Shown in pieces: positions 34,438 to 41,529 of a stretch of 64,000 nucleotides of DNA (position 1 is its first letter; every line of letters begins with the position of its first letter). The stretch covers positions 124,001 through 188,000 of the forward strand of contig DASXDT010000001.1 in the NCBI GenBank assembly GCA_036490475.1, in the 5' to 3' direction. This DNA comes from Candidatus Tumulicola sp. Lineage in GTDB: Bacteria; Vulcanimicrobiota; Vulcanimicrobiia; Vulcanimicrobiales; Vulcanimicrobiaceae. Both the position numbers and the translations under genes were made by a program. The notes beneath the pieces are model-generated. The model ran no database searches and was not told where the DNA came from. It saw only the letters and a list, made by a program, of their open reading frames with translations.

Positions 34438-35202
34438 CTAGTGCAGGCCGCCCGAAGCGCTGATGCGTTCGCCGGTCAGCCACGCGGCTTGATCCGACGC
34501 TAAGAAAACGACCACCGGGGCGATGTCTTCCGGCGTTCCGATACGTCCGAGCGGGGTCATTCCGACCATCGCGGTTTCGAACGGGCTATCCTTGATGCCC
34601 GCGGTTCGAACGCCTTCCGTATTCGTTACGCCGGGCGCAACCGTATTCACACGAATCTTGCGCTCGCCGAGTTCCTTAGAAAGTACCGATGTGAGCGCGT
34701 CGACTGCGCCTTTGCTGGACGCGTAAACGACGGACTGCGGCTGCGGATTTTCGCTGACGATGGAACTGACGTTGACGATACTGCCGCCCGAAGCCGGAAA
34801 ATATTTCAGGGCTTCGCGGCTGGTCAGGATCGGACCCAATACGTTGGTATCAAACTGGCGGTGAAAATCTTCTTCGCTCACGTCTTCCAACGGACCGAAC
34901 GCGAATACGCCGGCGTTGTTGACCAGGACATCGAGGGCGCCCAACTGGCTTTTCACCGCTTCGAACATGCTGCGCACATCGGCGCTTCGGGAAACGTCGC
35001 CTTGCACGGCGATGGCGCGACCGCCGGTCGTTTCGATTGCCGAAACCGTCGCCTGCGCTCCTTTTTGGTCGCTCGAATAGTTCACGGCCACGGCAGCTCC
35101 GGCTGCGGCTAAGCCTCGCGCTATTCCGGCGCCGATGCCTTTCGAGGCGCCGGTTACCAGGGCCACTTTGCCCGTAAGATCGATCATCTTGGTTACGTTC
35201 AC
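34438..35202 (-). CDS. SDR-family oxidoreductase
   Basis: 254 residues. NAD(P) loop TGASKGIGAGIARGLA, NAG motif (VLVNNAGVFAFGPL), catalytic Ser in GGSIVNVSSIVSENP and Tyr/Lys in VVYASSKGAVDAL, C-terminal VVFLASDQAAWLTGERISASGG. Start is GTG 35202 or ATG 35187; AGGAG lies against the GTG and 14 bases before the ATG, so neither fits well. It is divergent from a MarR regulator with shared operators and is the likely regulated gene. Confidence 0.92.
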   Translation of the reverse strand: MNVTKMIDLTGKVALVTGASKGIGAGIARGLAAAGAAVAVNYSSDQKGAQATVSAIETTGGRAIAVQGDVSRSADVRSMFEAVKSQLGALDVLVNNAGVFAFGPLEDVSEEDFHRQFDTNVLGPILTSREALKYFPASGGSIVNVSSIVSENPQPQSVVYASSKGAVDALTSVLSKELGERKIRVNTVAPGVTNTEGVRTAGIKDSPFETAMVGMTPLGRIGTPEDIAPVVVFLASDQAAWLTGERISASGGLH

Positions 35203-35207
35203 TCCTG

Positions 35208-35267
35208 TTTGACGTCAAAATGTTTGACGTAAAAACATATTACAACCTCATATAGTTTGATGTCAAG
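35208..35267. promoter_or_regulatory. Three MarR-type operator repeats
   Basis: A perfect 12-bp palindrome TTTGACGTCAAA (35208-35219) is followed by TTTGACGTAAAA (35223-35234) and TTTGATGTCAAG (35256-35267). The first two are 15 bp apart start to start and the third 33 bp further. They fill the SDR side of the SDR/MarR intergenic region. Binding by the divergent MarR protein is inferred from position and symmetry. Confidence 0.65.
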
Positions 35268-35287
35268 CTATCTCAGGTCGAAGTTTC

Positions 35288-35316
35288 TTGACAACGAACG
35301 GCGCGTGCTTTACTTT
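35288..35316 (+). promoter_or_regulatory. Promoter of the MarR gene
   Basis: -35 TTGACA (35288-35293), 17 bp, -10 TACTTT (35311-35316). Transcription would start at about 35323, which is the GTG start codon itself, so the message is probably leaderless. It lies 20 bp beyond the third operator repeat. Confidence 0.6.
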
Positions 35317-35322
35317 TAGACG

Positions 35323-35814
35323 GTGAAATCAGACCACGTGGAACGTACGCTCGGACAGTCCGGCATTCGCATGACCGAGACGAGCGTCATCGAGGTCGTG
35401 TCGCGGCTCCATCGCGTGGTCGCGTTCACCGACGAGCGGCTCGACCGGATGTTTTCCGATCTCGGCGTCAAGCAAGGCGAGGCCGAGGTGCTCATGATCC
35501 TCGCGACCGGAAGCGATTTACCGCAGAGCCCGACCGGTGTGGCTTCGCAACTGCTGTGCTCCACCGGGGCGATGACCAACCGGCTCGACCGCCTCGAAGC
35601 GGCCGGGCTGATCGAACGGCGCCACGACACGAAAGACCGGCGAGCCATTCTACTTTCGATTACGGCCAAAGGGCGAAAGCTTGCAGTACGGGCAATCGAG
35701 GCGCGCGACGCAATGGGCGAAGAACTGTTGCCGGGCCTCACTATGGGCGATCGCAAAACGCTGGTCCGCCTCCTGCGCAAGATGCTGGTCGAGTTCGAGG
35801 ACGCCGAACAGTAG
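35323..35814 (+). CDS. MarR-family transcriptional regulator
   Basis: 163 residues. Winged helix with GVKQGEAEVLMILATG, SPTGVASQLLCSTGAMTNRLDRLEAAGLIERR as the recognition helix region and the wing HDTKDRRAILLSITAKGRKL. Flanking helices form the dimer. Start GTG 35323 fits the promoter with no leader; alternative ATG 35371 would cut the first helix. It probably represses the divergent SDR gene and itself through the TTTGACGTCAAA repeats. The ligand is unknown. Confidence 0.92.
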   Translation: MKSDHVERTLGQSGIRMTETSVIEVVSRLHRVVAFTDERLDRMFSDLGVKQGEAEVLMILATGSDLPQSPTGVASQLLCSTGAMTNRLDRLEAAGLIERRHDTKDRRAILLSITAKGRKLAVRAIEARDAMGEELLPGLTMGDRKTLVRLLRKMLVEFEDAEQ

Positions 35815-35855
35815 CGCCCTTTCGCGTTTCCGGTGCGGTGGGATAGACGAGCGAC

Positions 35856-36548
35856 ATGACGATCGAATCGACTTCATCGCGGCTCGCATCCGAAGGCGTT
35901 CGGTACGCGACACAGATCGCGGGTGCCGCACGTAAACACGGGCTGAATCCGGAACTGCTCGCCGCCGTTGCGGCGCAAGAAACCGGTGGGCCCGGCAGCA
36001 ACGCCGGACGCAATATCGTCGGAGACGGCGGCCACGGCCGCGGCGTCTTTCAGATCGACGACCGCTGGCACGACTTCGCCAAAACGCCGGAAGCGATGGA
36101 TCCACAGGACAATGCCGACTATGCAGCCGGCATGATCTCCGGCTTGCTCAAGCGATACGGCGGGAACGTGCACGAAGCGCTCTCGGCGTATAACGCGGGA
36201 GATCCGGATGCGACGGGAACGCGAACACAATGGGGCGACGGCCAAAATCTCGGCTATGCCGATTCGGTGATCGAGCATTACCGACGGCTGACCGGAACGT
36301 CGGGGGCTGCGCCACCCGGAACGCCAGGCGCCGGGCCCGACGGACCGAACGATCCGTCTCCGCAATCGCCCGGAATCAACGCGTCGGGCGAACCCGCCGG
36401 ACTCGCCGAATTACTTCAGGCCCTCGAGAGCATGGCTTCGTCGGGCACGGGTTCGATGCAACCACCGACACCGCCTCAGCCGCCGCAAAGCTACCATCGC
36501 CAGATGACCGATTATAGCAGTCTGTTCGATGACGACGACAACGGCTAA
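35856..36548 (+). CDS. Lytic transglycosylase (SLT domain)
   Basis: 230 residues. The SLT fold occupies residues 8-145: AAVAAQETGGPGS with the catalytic Glu, GHGRGVFQIDDRWH, DPQDNADYAAGMISGLLKRY and HEALSAYNAGDP. The C-terminal third is a Pro/Gly/Ser linker ending in DDDDNG. No signal peptide is seen, which suggests export by a specialised route or use in a cell-envelope machine. It is 23 bp before a small helical gene with its own AAGGAG site, so the two are probably one operon. Confidence 0.85.
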   Translation: MTIESTSSRLASEGVRYATQIAGAARKHGLNPELLAAVAAQETGGPGSNAGRNIVGDGGHGRGVFQIDDRWHDFAKTPEAMDPQDNADYAAGMISGLLKRYGGNVHEALSAYNAGDPDATGTRTQWGDGQNLGYADSVIEHYRRLTGTSGAAPPGTPGAGPDGPNDPSPQSPGINASGEPAGLAELLQALESMASSGTGSMQPPTPPQPPQSYHRQMTDYSSLFDDDDNG

Positions 36549-36571
36549 CACCCGAATCAAGGAGAGACGAC

Positions 36572-36904
36572 ATGGCTTTTCTACTTCCGATCCTCGAAGG
36601 GGTCGGCTCGAGCTTGCTGGGCAACGCGATCGGCAGTGCCGTTGGTAATGGCGCATCGGGCAATCTCGAGAACAGCGCGATGAACGGGCTCAACGCGCAA
36701 GACGAGCAGTTTCAGCTCGGCATCTATGCGTCGGAAGTGCAGAACCAAGAACAGTTGCAGATGCAGAGTGAAGTGTTCGACCAGATGATGGACGAACGCA
36801 GCGAAAACATGCGCGAGATCGATACGCTTCGCAACGTCGACATGACCCAACGCAAAGCCGACGACAGCATCACCAAGAAATTCATACAAAGCATAACCGA
36901 GTAA
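36572..36904 (+). CDS. Small helical protein A (glycine-zipper N-terminus)
   Basis: 110 residues after a strong AAGGAG site. The N-terminal 30 residues form a Gly/Ala/Ser helix (VGSSLLGNAIGSAVGNGASG), which could insert in a membrane or pack as a filament. The rest is polar and helical: QDEQFQLGIYASEVQNQEQL, then DERSENMREIDTLRNVDMTQ, and the end ITKKFIQSITE. Fragments of this gene recur downstream at 37306, 37751 and 38915. Family not recognised. The lytic transglycosylase just upstream hints at an envelope-spanning or secreted role. Confidence 0.65.
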   Translation: MAFLLPILEGVGSSLLGNAIGSAVGNGASGNLENSAMNGLNAQDEQFQLGIYASEVQNQEQLQMQSEVFDQMMDERSENMREIDTLRNVDMTQRKADDSITKKFIQSITE

Positions 36905-36910
36905 CGGCGT

Positions 36911-37222
36911 TCAAAGAGGCGCACAAAATGTCGTGCTCGTGAAACTCCAGGCAAAGGTCGCCAGAATAAAGGCCCCGATGCCGATGGCCACGAGCGACAG
37001 AGTTCGCCTCTTTTCCCAAACGCTTGCTGCCACGAGTGGCGTAACAATCACATACGCAACGAGTATCTTATCTACAATCGGAACCCAATCGTAACACCGA
37101 TACGGCTCTATAGGCCATCGAGTCTGGAGAGCAAAACGAAACGCGAAACCGCCTAGTACGGATACGATCGAAACACCGAAGGCTGCGATAGCCGCAAGCG
37201 CACGAATCGTCCAACGAGCCAT
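36911..37222 (-). CDS. Small three-helix membrane protein, paralogue of the gene at 40683
   Basis: 103 residues. Helices at IRALAAIAAFGVSIVSVLGG, VDKILVAYVIVTPLVAASV and LVAIGIGAFILATFAWSF. Between helices 1 and 2 lies RWPIEPYRCYDWVPIV, and the protein ends FCAPL. The gene at 40683 shows the same plan: YHCYVW, a middle LAAPLA helix, VLATFVMSYTRVLPCSPL. Two Cys at the same places may form a disulfide outside the membrane. Function unknown. It is inserted, opposite in strand, between protein A and the B-type genes. Confidence 0.55.
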   Translation of the reverse strand: MARWTIRALAAIAAFGVSIVSVLGGFAFRFALQTRWPIEPYRCYDWVPIVDKILVAYVIVTPLVAASVWEKRRTLSLVAIGIGAFILATFAWSFTSTTFCAPL

Positions 37223-37305
37223 TCTAAATAATCCACTTAAGGAGAAGAATCTTGAGCTCCTATGTATCTTCGGAATGGAAAACGATTTTCTTGAGAGTGG
37301 TCCGT

Positions 37306-37581
37306 ATCACCAAGAAATTTCATTCAGTCGATCACTGAATGAACGGACCAATTCTGCCGGTTCGCGCGGTCTCAACCGCCGCGCGGCCGGCGACGAAATC
37401 TCCCGACGACGACCTCACGCCAGACCAACAAGCGCAGGTTGCCGCCCAACATGCCGCTTTCGATTTCGACGCCGCCGAGAATGCCGAGCTGCAGCGCGAG
37501 CACGATGTGCTTCAAGCGTTGCTGATGGAAGAGCTCAAGAACGAGGACGAGATCGTTAAGAAATGGATCGCGTTGATCTGA
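37306..37581 (+). repeat. Direct repeat, copy 1 (gene A tail plus gene B)
   Basis: About 275 bp nearly identical to 38947-39220; by eye about a dozen base differences and two one-base indels. It holds the last codons of a gene-A copy (ITKKFIQSI-type tail, broken here by one extra T) followed by the whole of gene B. In both copies the gene-A stop and gene-B start share ATGA, the likely ancestral arrangement. Confidence 0.8.
37339..37581 (+). CDS. Small helical protein B
   Basis: 80 residues. A flexible start (LPVRAVSTAARPATKSPDDD) leads to a long amphipathic region: LTPDQQAQVAAQHAAFDFDA, then ENAELQREHDVLQALLMEEL and the end NEDEIVKKWIALI. That end resembles the tail of protein A (ITKKFIQSI). 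The ATG overlaps the stop of a truncated gene-A copy. No family recognised. The size and all-helical nature would suit a secreted filament or export-machine subunit, but this is a guess. Confidence 0.5.
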   Translation: MNGPILPVRAVSTAARPATKSPDDDLTPDQQAQVAAQHAAFDFDAAENAELQREHDVLQALLMEELKNEDEIVKKWIALI

Positions 37582-38030
37582 GGCTTGCAGCGAGCTTGCT
37601 CCGCCACAAAGCCCAATCTTCTCGCTGACTAGTTGACGATACATTTCCACGGCAAATCACAGAGCGCGATGAAGGTGAAGTACATACTAGGCACATCCGG
37701 CCCTCCATTTGGTCCCAGGCAGCGACCGGATGCGCACTAGTGGTGAGTCCGCAAACGTCGACCGTGACGCAACGCAAGGCCGACGACCCGCGAAGCTTCG
37801 TGGCACACGACGAAGCCGCACGGTTGATTGAAGACGATCTCGCGGATGCCCGCAGAATGATAGCGGACTGCACTCTAACTGATGTTCAGGATAAGCGCGA
37901 GTCCCGAAGAAAGCGCTGCGGTTCGTTAGGGAGCGGAAAGCCGCGTAAAAGGCGCTAGCTGAGTTAAAGATCGGCAAACCCTCGGGGTCCCAAGCTTTAA
38001 CTCAGCGTTTTGAAAAAGGGATTGCCCGGT
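37582..38030. other. Gene-poor stretch with a gene-A remnant
   Basis: 449 bp without an intact gene. At 37751-37790 the sequence reads VDxVTQRKADDP, matching NVDMTQRKADDS of protein A at 36572, so it is a third fragment of that gene. The continuation (LIEDDLADARRMIADC) is open but not recognisable. The right end holds a 12-bp inverted repeat (37958-38006). Confidence 0.5.
37958..38006 (-). terminator. Inverted repeat, probable terminator of the gene at 38031
   Basis: GCTGAGTTAAAG (37958-37969) and CTTTAACTCAGC (37995-38006) form a perfect 12-bp stem with a 25-base loop that contains further GC-rich pairing. It lies 25 bp downstream of the stop of the secreted-protein gene on the minus strand. 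There is no T run on that strand, so a terminator role is likely but not certain. Confidence 0.5.
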
Positions 38031-38441
38031 TTATTGAGAGGCGTTGTCGAGTTGCGTAAACACTCCGAGGCATCCCCAACCTAAGCACCAATGTCCATCT
38101 ATGTAGTACCAAACCTGCGCCCACTGACTACAAGTGTAATTGGGAATAACGTCAGACGACGGGCCACCAGATGACCAGGCAAACTTTGGTCTTTGAATTC
38201 CGACTATGAGGTTTGGGGATGCGCCGTTCGCTACGAGCATCTTCTTGGCTGCATCGGCGTGCCCGCTGTTCAGAAGAGCCGTAAATCGCGGGTCTTTAGC
38301 TAGTTTGTTGGCAGCAGCGGTATCCCGCGCCCGCTGGGGCGAATTGACGTTAGACCCAGCGGTCTTCTGCGCGAGTGCCGATGGAGTGTTTCCTGCGAGT
38401 ATTAGAAACGCCGCGATCGTAGCGACAATGCGAAAATTCAT
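38031..38441 (-). CDS. Small secreted Cys/Trp-rich-ended protein
   Basis: 136 residues from ATG 38441, preceded by GGGAG and followed by a signal peptide (RIVATIAAFLILAGNTPSALAQ). The middle is helical and charged (RARDTAAANKLAKDPRFTALL, then HADAAKKMLVANGAS). The C-terminus is Trp/Cys-rich: YTCSQWAQVWYYIDGHWCLG and WGCLGVF. That end could form disulfides and a small beta hairpin. An upstream in-frame ATG at 38501 adds 20 residues before the signal peptide and is less likely. Family unknown; a secreted effector or bacteriocin-like peptide is conceivable. Confidence 0.6.
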   Translation of the reverse strand: MNFRIVATIAAFLILAGNTPSALAQKTAGSNVNSPQRARDTAAANKLAKDPRFTALLNSGHADAAKKMLVANGASPNLIVGIQRPKFAWSSGGPSSDVIPNYTCSQWAQVWYYIDGHWCLGWGCLGVFTQLDNASQ

Positions 38442-38946
38442 AGATCTTATTCTCCCTTTACTCCGAGTGGAGGCCTGGAGCTGAATCGGTCCTTGGGGCA
38501 ACCCAGGCCTTCCTAGCCTTAGCAGTATACAAGCATGCGCTTCTTGAGGTCAATGAAGAGATCCAGTTTCGGTGCTGCACTTTTGGAGCGGCTTGGATTT
38601 TGTTGAAACTCAATCGATGCGTAGCTCTCAGGCGTGCTCCTAGAACGAAGCTGGGAAGCGACAGGTGGCGCGATCGACTCGGACGATTCACTATCGCCTC
38701 GTCCTTGCTAATATAACCGCGTCTACCAGCGGCGTAGCCATTCCTTACGGGCGCGGAACTCCGCGTGCTAGCCGATTTTTGGCGGGCGTCGAGCGTCGAT
38801 TTACCAGCCTCGCATCTCCAAGGCCATTGCGGCGCTCCCGGAGTCGCCGGCTTCTATGCCGTCCCGTCGCGGCAGAACGAACTTTTGACCTGTGCGAAGC
38901 TCCCTAACAAACTTATGTCGCCAAGAAGAGGAAGACCGAGGACAGC
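38442..38946. other. Gene-poor stretch upstream of the second direct repeat
   Basis: 505 bp with no supported gene. Just before 38947 (from about 38915) the sequence reads VAKKRKTEDSITKK in the gene-A frame, another 3' fragment of gene A that continues into the direct repeat. The promoter of the 38441 gene should lie at the left end, but no clear boxes were found. Confidence 0.4.
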
Positions 38947-39220
38947 ATCACCAAGAAATTCATTCAGTCGATCGCCGAATGAACGGACCAATCTGCCGGT
39001 TCGCGCGGTCTCGACCGCCGCGCGGCCGGCGACGAAATCTCCCGACGACGACCTCACGCCAGACCAACAAGCGCCGGTTGCAGCGCAACATGCCGCTTTC
39101 GATTTCGACGCCGCCGAGAATGCCGAGCTGCAGCGCGAGCACGATTTGCTTCAAGCGTTGCTGATGGAAGAGCTCAAGAACGAGGGCGAGATCGTTAAGA
39201 AATGGATCGCGTTGATTTGA
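38947..39220 (+). repeat. Direct repeat, copy 2
   Basis: Matches 37306-37581 almost base for base. The gene-A tail is intact here (ITKKFIQSIAE, stop TGA shared with the next ATG), while gene B has lost one T in its fifth codon. Each copy therefore carries a different one-base lesion. Confidence 0.8.
38979..39220 (+). pseudogene. Protein B, second copy, frameshifted
   Basis: ATG 38979 opens MNGPI as in copy 1, but ATTCTG of copy 1 is ATCTG here. The missing T shifts the frame after four codons, so the start no longer reaches the body. The body (AVSTAARPATKSPDDDLTPD, then ELQREHDLLQALLMEELKNE, GEIVKKWIALI) stays open to 39220 and is readable only from an upstream frame. Differences from copy 1 in the body are few, so the duplication is recent or maintained by conversion. 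Confidence 0.65.
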
Positions 39221-39295
39221 ACGCACGCGATCGAACGCCGGGGCACAAAGAAGGACGCCGCCCACCGGCGACGCCCTCCTTTTCATTAGCAATAC

Positions 39296-40570
39296 CTACG
39301 GACTGACTTTGAAAATTGTGCCGCAGCCGCTGCCGCTGCAACCCGTTCCACCACCGAGATACGTCGTGCCGTACAACTCGCCCTGAAAATCGACAACCGG
39401 CGACTGTGGGCCACTTCCATCGCTACCGCCGGCAAAGCTATAGAGCACCGTGTCACTTCCTCCGGAGATTGGCTCTTCGAACACCGTTCCGAAGCCGCCC
39501 GTTCCGCCGCCGTTCGTCGTTCCGTAGAGTTTGCCGTTGTAATACAGCAAATCCGCGTCCGGTTGATTACCGTCGGGGATGTCGGTGAATGCGTAGAGTG
39601 CGTTCTCGGTGCCCTTCGTCGTGATCGAGAAGATCACGCCGGAATTCTTCGGACCGCCGCCTTCCGTCGTGCCATAGAGAACGCCTTTTACCGCGATGAG
39701 GCCGTTCGGATACGCTCCGTCGGCGGTCCCGGCAAACGTATGGAGAGTCTTCTTCTTACCGTTTTTGGTCAGTTCGTACACCGTACCGCAACCGGTCGAG
39801 CCGCAACCCGAACCACCAAAGAGCGTCGTGCCATAGAGCTTCCCATGCAGCGCAACGACGTTTGAATAATCGCGCTCGCCGTCGGTACCGCCCTTGAAAC
39901 TGTAGATGACGCGCTCGGCACCGGCTGTGGTCGTTTCGTAGACCGTTCCGCATCCCGCGCCGCCACAGCCACTCCCGCCGCCGTACACGGTCGTGCCGTA
40001 CAGCTCGCCGCCATCGTAGGTTAAACCACCCTCAGGACCTTGGGCGTCCGTGCTGCCCTTAAAGCTATAGAGGTTCGTTTCTTTGCCACTCGGTGTGACA
40101 CTAAAGATCATTCCGGCTGAGTTCGCGCCGTTGCTCGACGTGACGCCGTACATGACGCCTTTGACGTTCGTTACCGGCCCGAACGGCCACGAACCGTCCT
40201 CTGCGCTGTTGAGATTGCCGCGAAAGTTATAGACGACGTCCTCTCTTCCGCTCTCGTTGACGGAATACACGGTGCCGCACCCGAGATAGCATCCATTGTT
40301 ACAGCTTGCGGAGCAGTAATTTTTTGATCCGTTGAGCGTCGTGCCATAGAGCTTGCCCTTCACCGCGATCAGTCCGGCCAACGGGCTGGCGCCGTCGGGA
40401 GTTCCTTTAAACGCGTAAAGCTGCTGATAACCCGAAGAAGACGCGCGATGCGACGCTGTTTGTGCCGCTACGGTGTTCGTGGCTGGGTTCAACGCCCCAC
40501 CAGAGCCGCCGCATGCGGTGAGAATCGTCGCGGATAAAACGATACCAACTAGAGTGCGCAGACGGGTCAT
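39296..40570 (-). CDS. GloVer tandem-repeat lipoprotein
   Basis: 424 residues. Lipobox ILTACG, an Ala/Ser linker, then about eight repeats of roughly 45 residues in the pattern LYSFKGGTDG...YPNGLIAVKGVLYGTT..GG...GCGTVYELT. This is the choice-of-anchor GloVer repeat, which should fold as a beta-propeller. CGG/GCG pairs within repeats hold paired Cys. Role at the cell surface is unknown. About 75 bp separate it from the gene-B remnant. Confidence 0.85.
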   Translation of the reverse strand: MTRLRTLVGIVLSATILTACGGSGGALNPATNTVAAQTASHRASSSGYQQLYAFKGTPDGASPLAGLIAVKGKLYGTTLNGSKNYCSASCNNGCYLGCGTVYSVNESGREDVVYNFRGNLNSAEDGSWPFGPVTNVKGVMYGVTSSNGANSAGMIFSVTPSGKETNLYSFKGSTDAQGPEGGLTYDGGELYGTTVYGGGSGCGGAGCGTVYETTTAGAERVIYSFKGGTDGERDYSNVVALHGKLYGTTLFGGSGCGSTGCGTVYELTKNGKKKTLHTFAGTADGAYPNGLIAVKGVLYGTTEGGGPKNSGVIFSITTKGTENALYAFTDIPDGNQPDADLLYYNGKLYGTTNGGGTGGFGTVFEEPISGGSDTVLYSFAGGSDGSGPQSPVVDFQGELYGTTYLGGGTGCSGSGCGTIFKVSP

Positions 40571-40682
40571 TCCGGTACCTCCAAGACGAAAACGAAATTT
40601 GGTTTGGGGTTCAACGCTTACTGCGACGTCACATTCTTAGTCGATCCGGCGTTCCCACTTCTAAGACGTCGCCCGCGCGAGA

Positions 40683-41057
40683 TCACAGTGGAGAGCACGG
40701 AAGCACTCTCGTGTAACTCATTACGAACGTCGCCAAAACGAGTGCAAGGAGTCCGACGACGACGATCGTCGCGCCGCGCGCTCTTCCTTGAATAAAGGCT
40801 ACCGCTAAGGGCGCGGCCAGCAAATACACGACTAGAGCCGTCGCAACGCGTGACTCCCAAACGTAACAATGATACACCGGCGGCGGGCGCTGTGTGTTAA
40901 AAGCCATTCGTCCTGCGAGGCCGACGATCGCGCCGAACGCCGCTACGACATATCCCATCAGAGCGCCGAGGAGCGCACTCTTCAACGAATTCGCGGTCAC
41001 AAGAATGACGTTGGGAGAAAGACGTTTTAGTACCTTGTACCGCTTCGTTTTGCGCAA
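40683..41057 (-). CDS. Small three-helix membrane protein, paralogue of the gene at 36911
   Basis: 124 residues. Helices at SALLGALMGYVVAAFGAIVG, ATALVVYLLAAPLAVAFI and ATIVVVGLLALVLATFVMSY. The loop QRPPPVYHCYVWESRV and the end LPCSPL correspond to RWPIEPYRCYDWVPIV and FCAPL of the paralogue. The first 20 residues (RKTKRYKVLKRLSPN) are basic and may be an overextension; a GTG at the VTANSLKS position is an alternative start. Function unknown. Confidence 0.5.
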   Translation of the reverse strand: MRKTKRYKVLKRLSPNVILVTANSLKSALLGALMGYVVAAFGAIVGLAGRMAFNTQRPPPVYHCYVWESRVATALVVYLLAAPLAVAFIQGRARGATIVVVGLLALVLATFVMSYTRVLPCSPL

Positions 41058-41160
41058 CGCGGTGCGGATGCCGCGGGGATCGTCCCCCGACGTAGGCCGC
41101 GGAAGTAGGGCACCCGAACAGCGTTGACACTACGGTGGGCAACTGAAAGGAGCCGATGAG

Positions 41161-41529
41161 TTGACAACTACTCCTCCCGAGCACGGCAAGGACGCATCGA
41201 TTACCGAGCAGGCGGTTATCGGGGTTATCAAAATGAAGACTTCGGCTACCGAAGTACCCGCTCTGCTAGAAGAAATCAACGCTATCTTTGTCGTCGAGCG
41301 AGTTAGCTTGGACGGATTTCTAGCCGCTCAGGTGCTGCTTAGCGTCGACGGAAAGACGATCGCGATCATGACCGAATGGAAGGATCGCCATGCGTGGGCA
41401 CGATCCCGCTACGACATGCGCATCGGCAGGCTTATCGAGCATTGCCTTCTGAAATCGGCAACGATCGAGTTCGAACTCTACACGCGACGCGGAGAAGTTC
41501 CCCGCCAATCATCGAGCAAAGCGAGCTAG
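41161..41529 (+). CDS. Small ABM-like (antibiotic-biosynthesis-monooxygenase fold) protein
   Basis: 122 residues from TTG 41161, chosen because AAAGGAG lies about eight bases upstream; the ATG four bases before is followed at once by TGA in its frame. Pattern: AVIGVIKMKTSATEVPALLEEINA, VERVSLDGFLAAQVLLSVDGKTIAIMTEW, RHAWARSRYDMRIG. This strand-helix order with a WKDRHAW motif fits dimeric ABM-fold proteins. Activity unknown. The 3' end overlaps the convergent antiporter gene by 21 bp. Confidence 0.6.
   Translation: MTTTPPEHGKDASITEQAVIGVIKMKTSATEVPALLEEINAIFVVERVSLDGFLAAQVLLSVDGKTIAIMTEWKDRHAWARSRYDMRIGRLIEHCLLKSATIEFELYTRRGEVPRQSSSKAS

Noticed and set aside
37275-37559. 94-codon frame overlapping gene B
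   Set aside because: Arg-rich shadow frame of gene B; gene B matches the second direct-repeat copy at the protein level, the shadow does not.
39250-39286. Possible rho-independent terminator with TTTTC
   Set aside because: Only an imperfect stem with a six-base bulge can be drawn; not strong enough to list as a feature.
39296-40570. DNA-level tandem repeat or CRISPR-like array
   Set aside because: The periodicity is at the protein level (GloVer repeats) with divergent codons; no fixed-length identical repeats or spacers.
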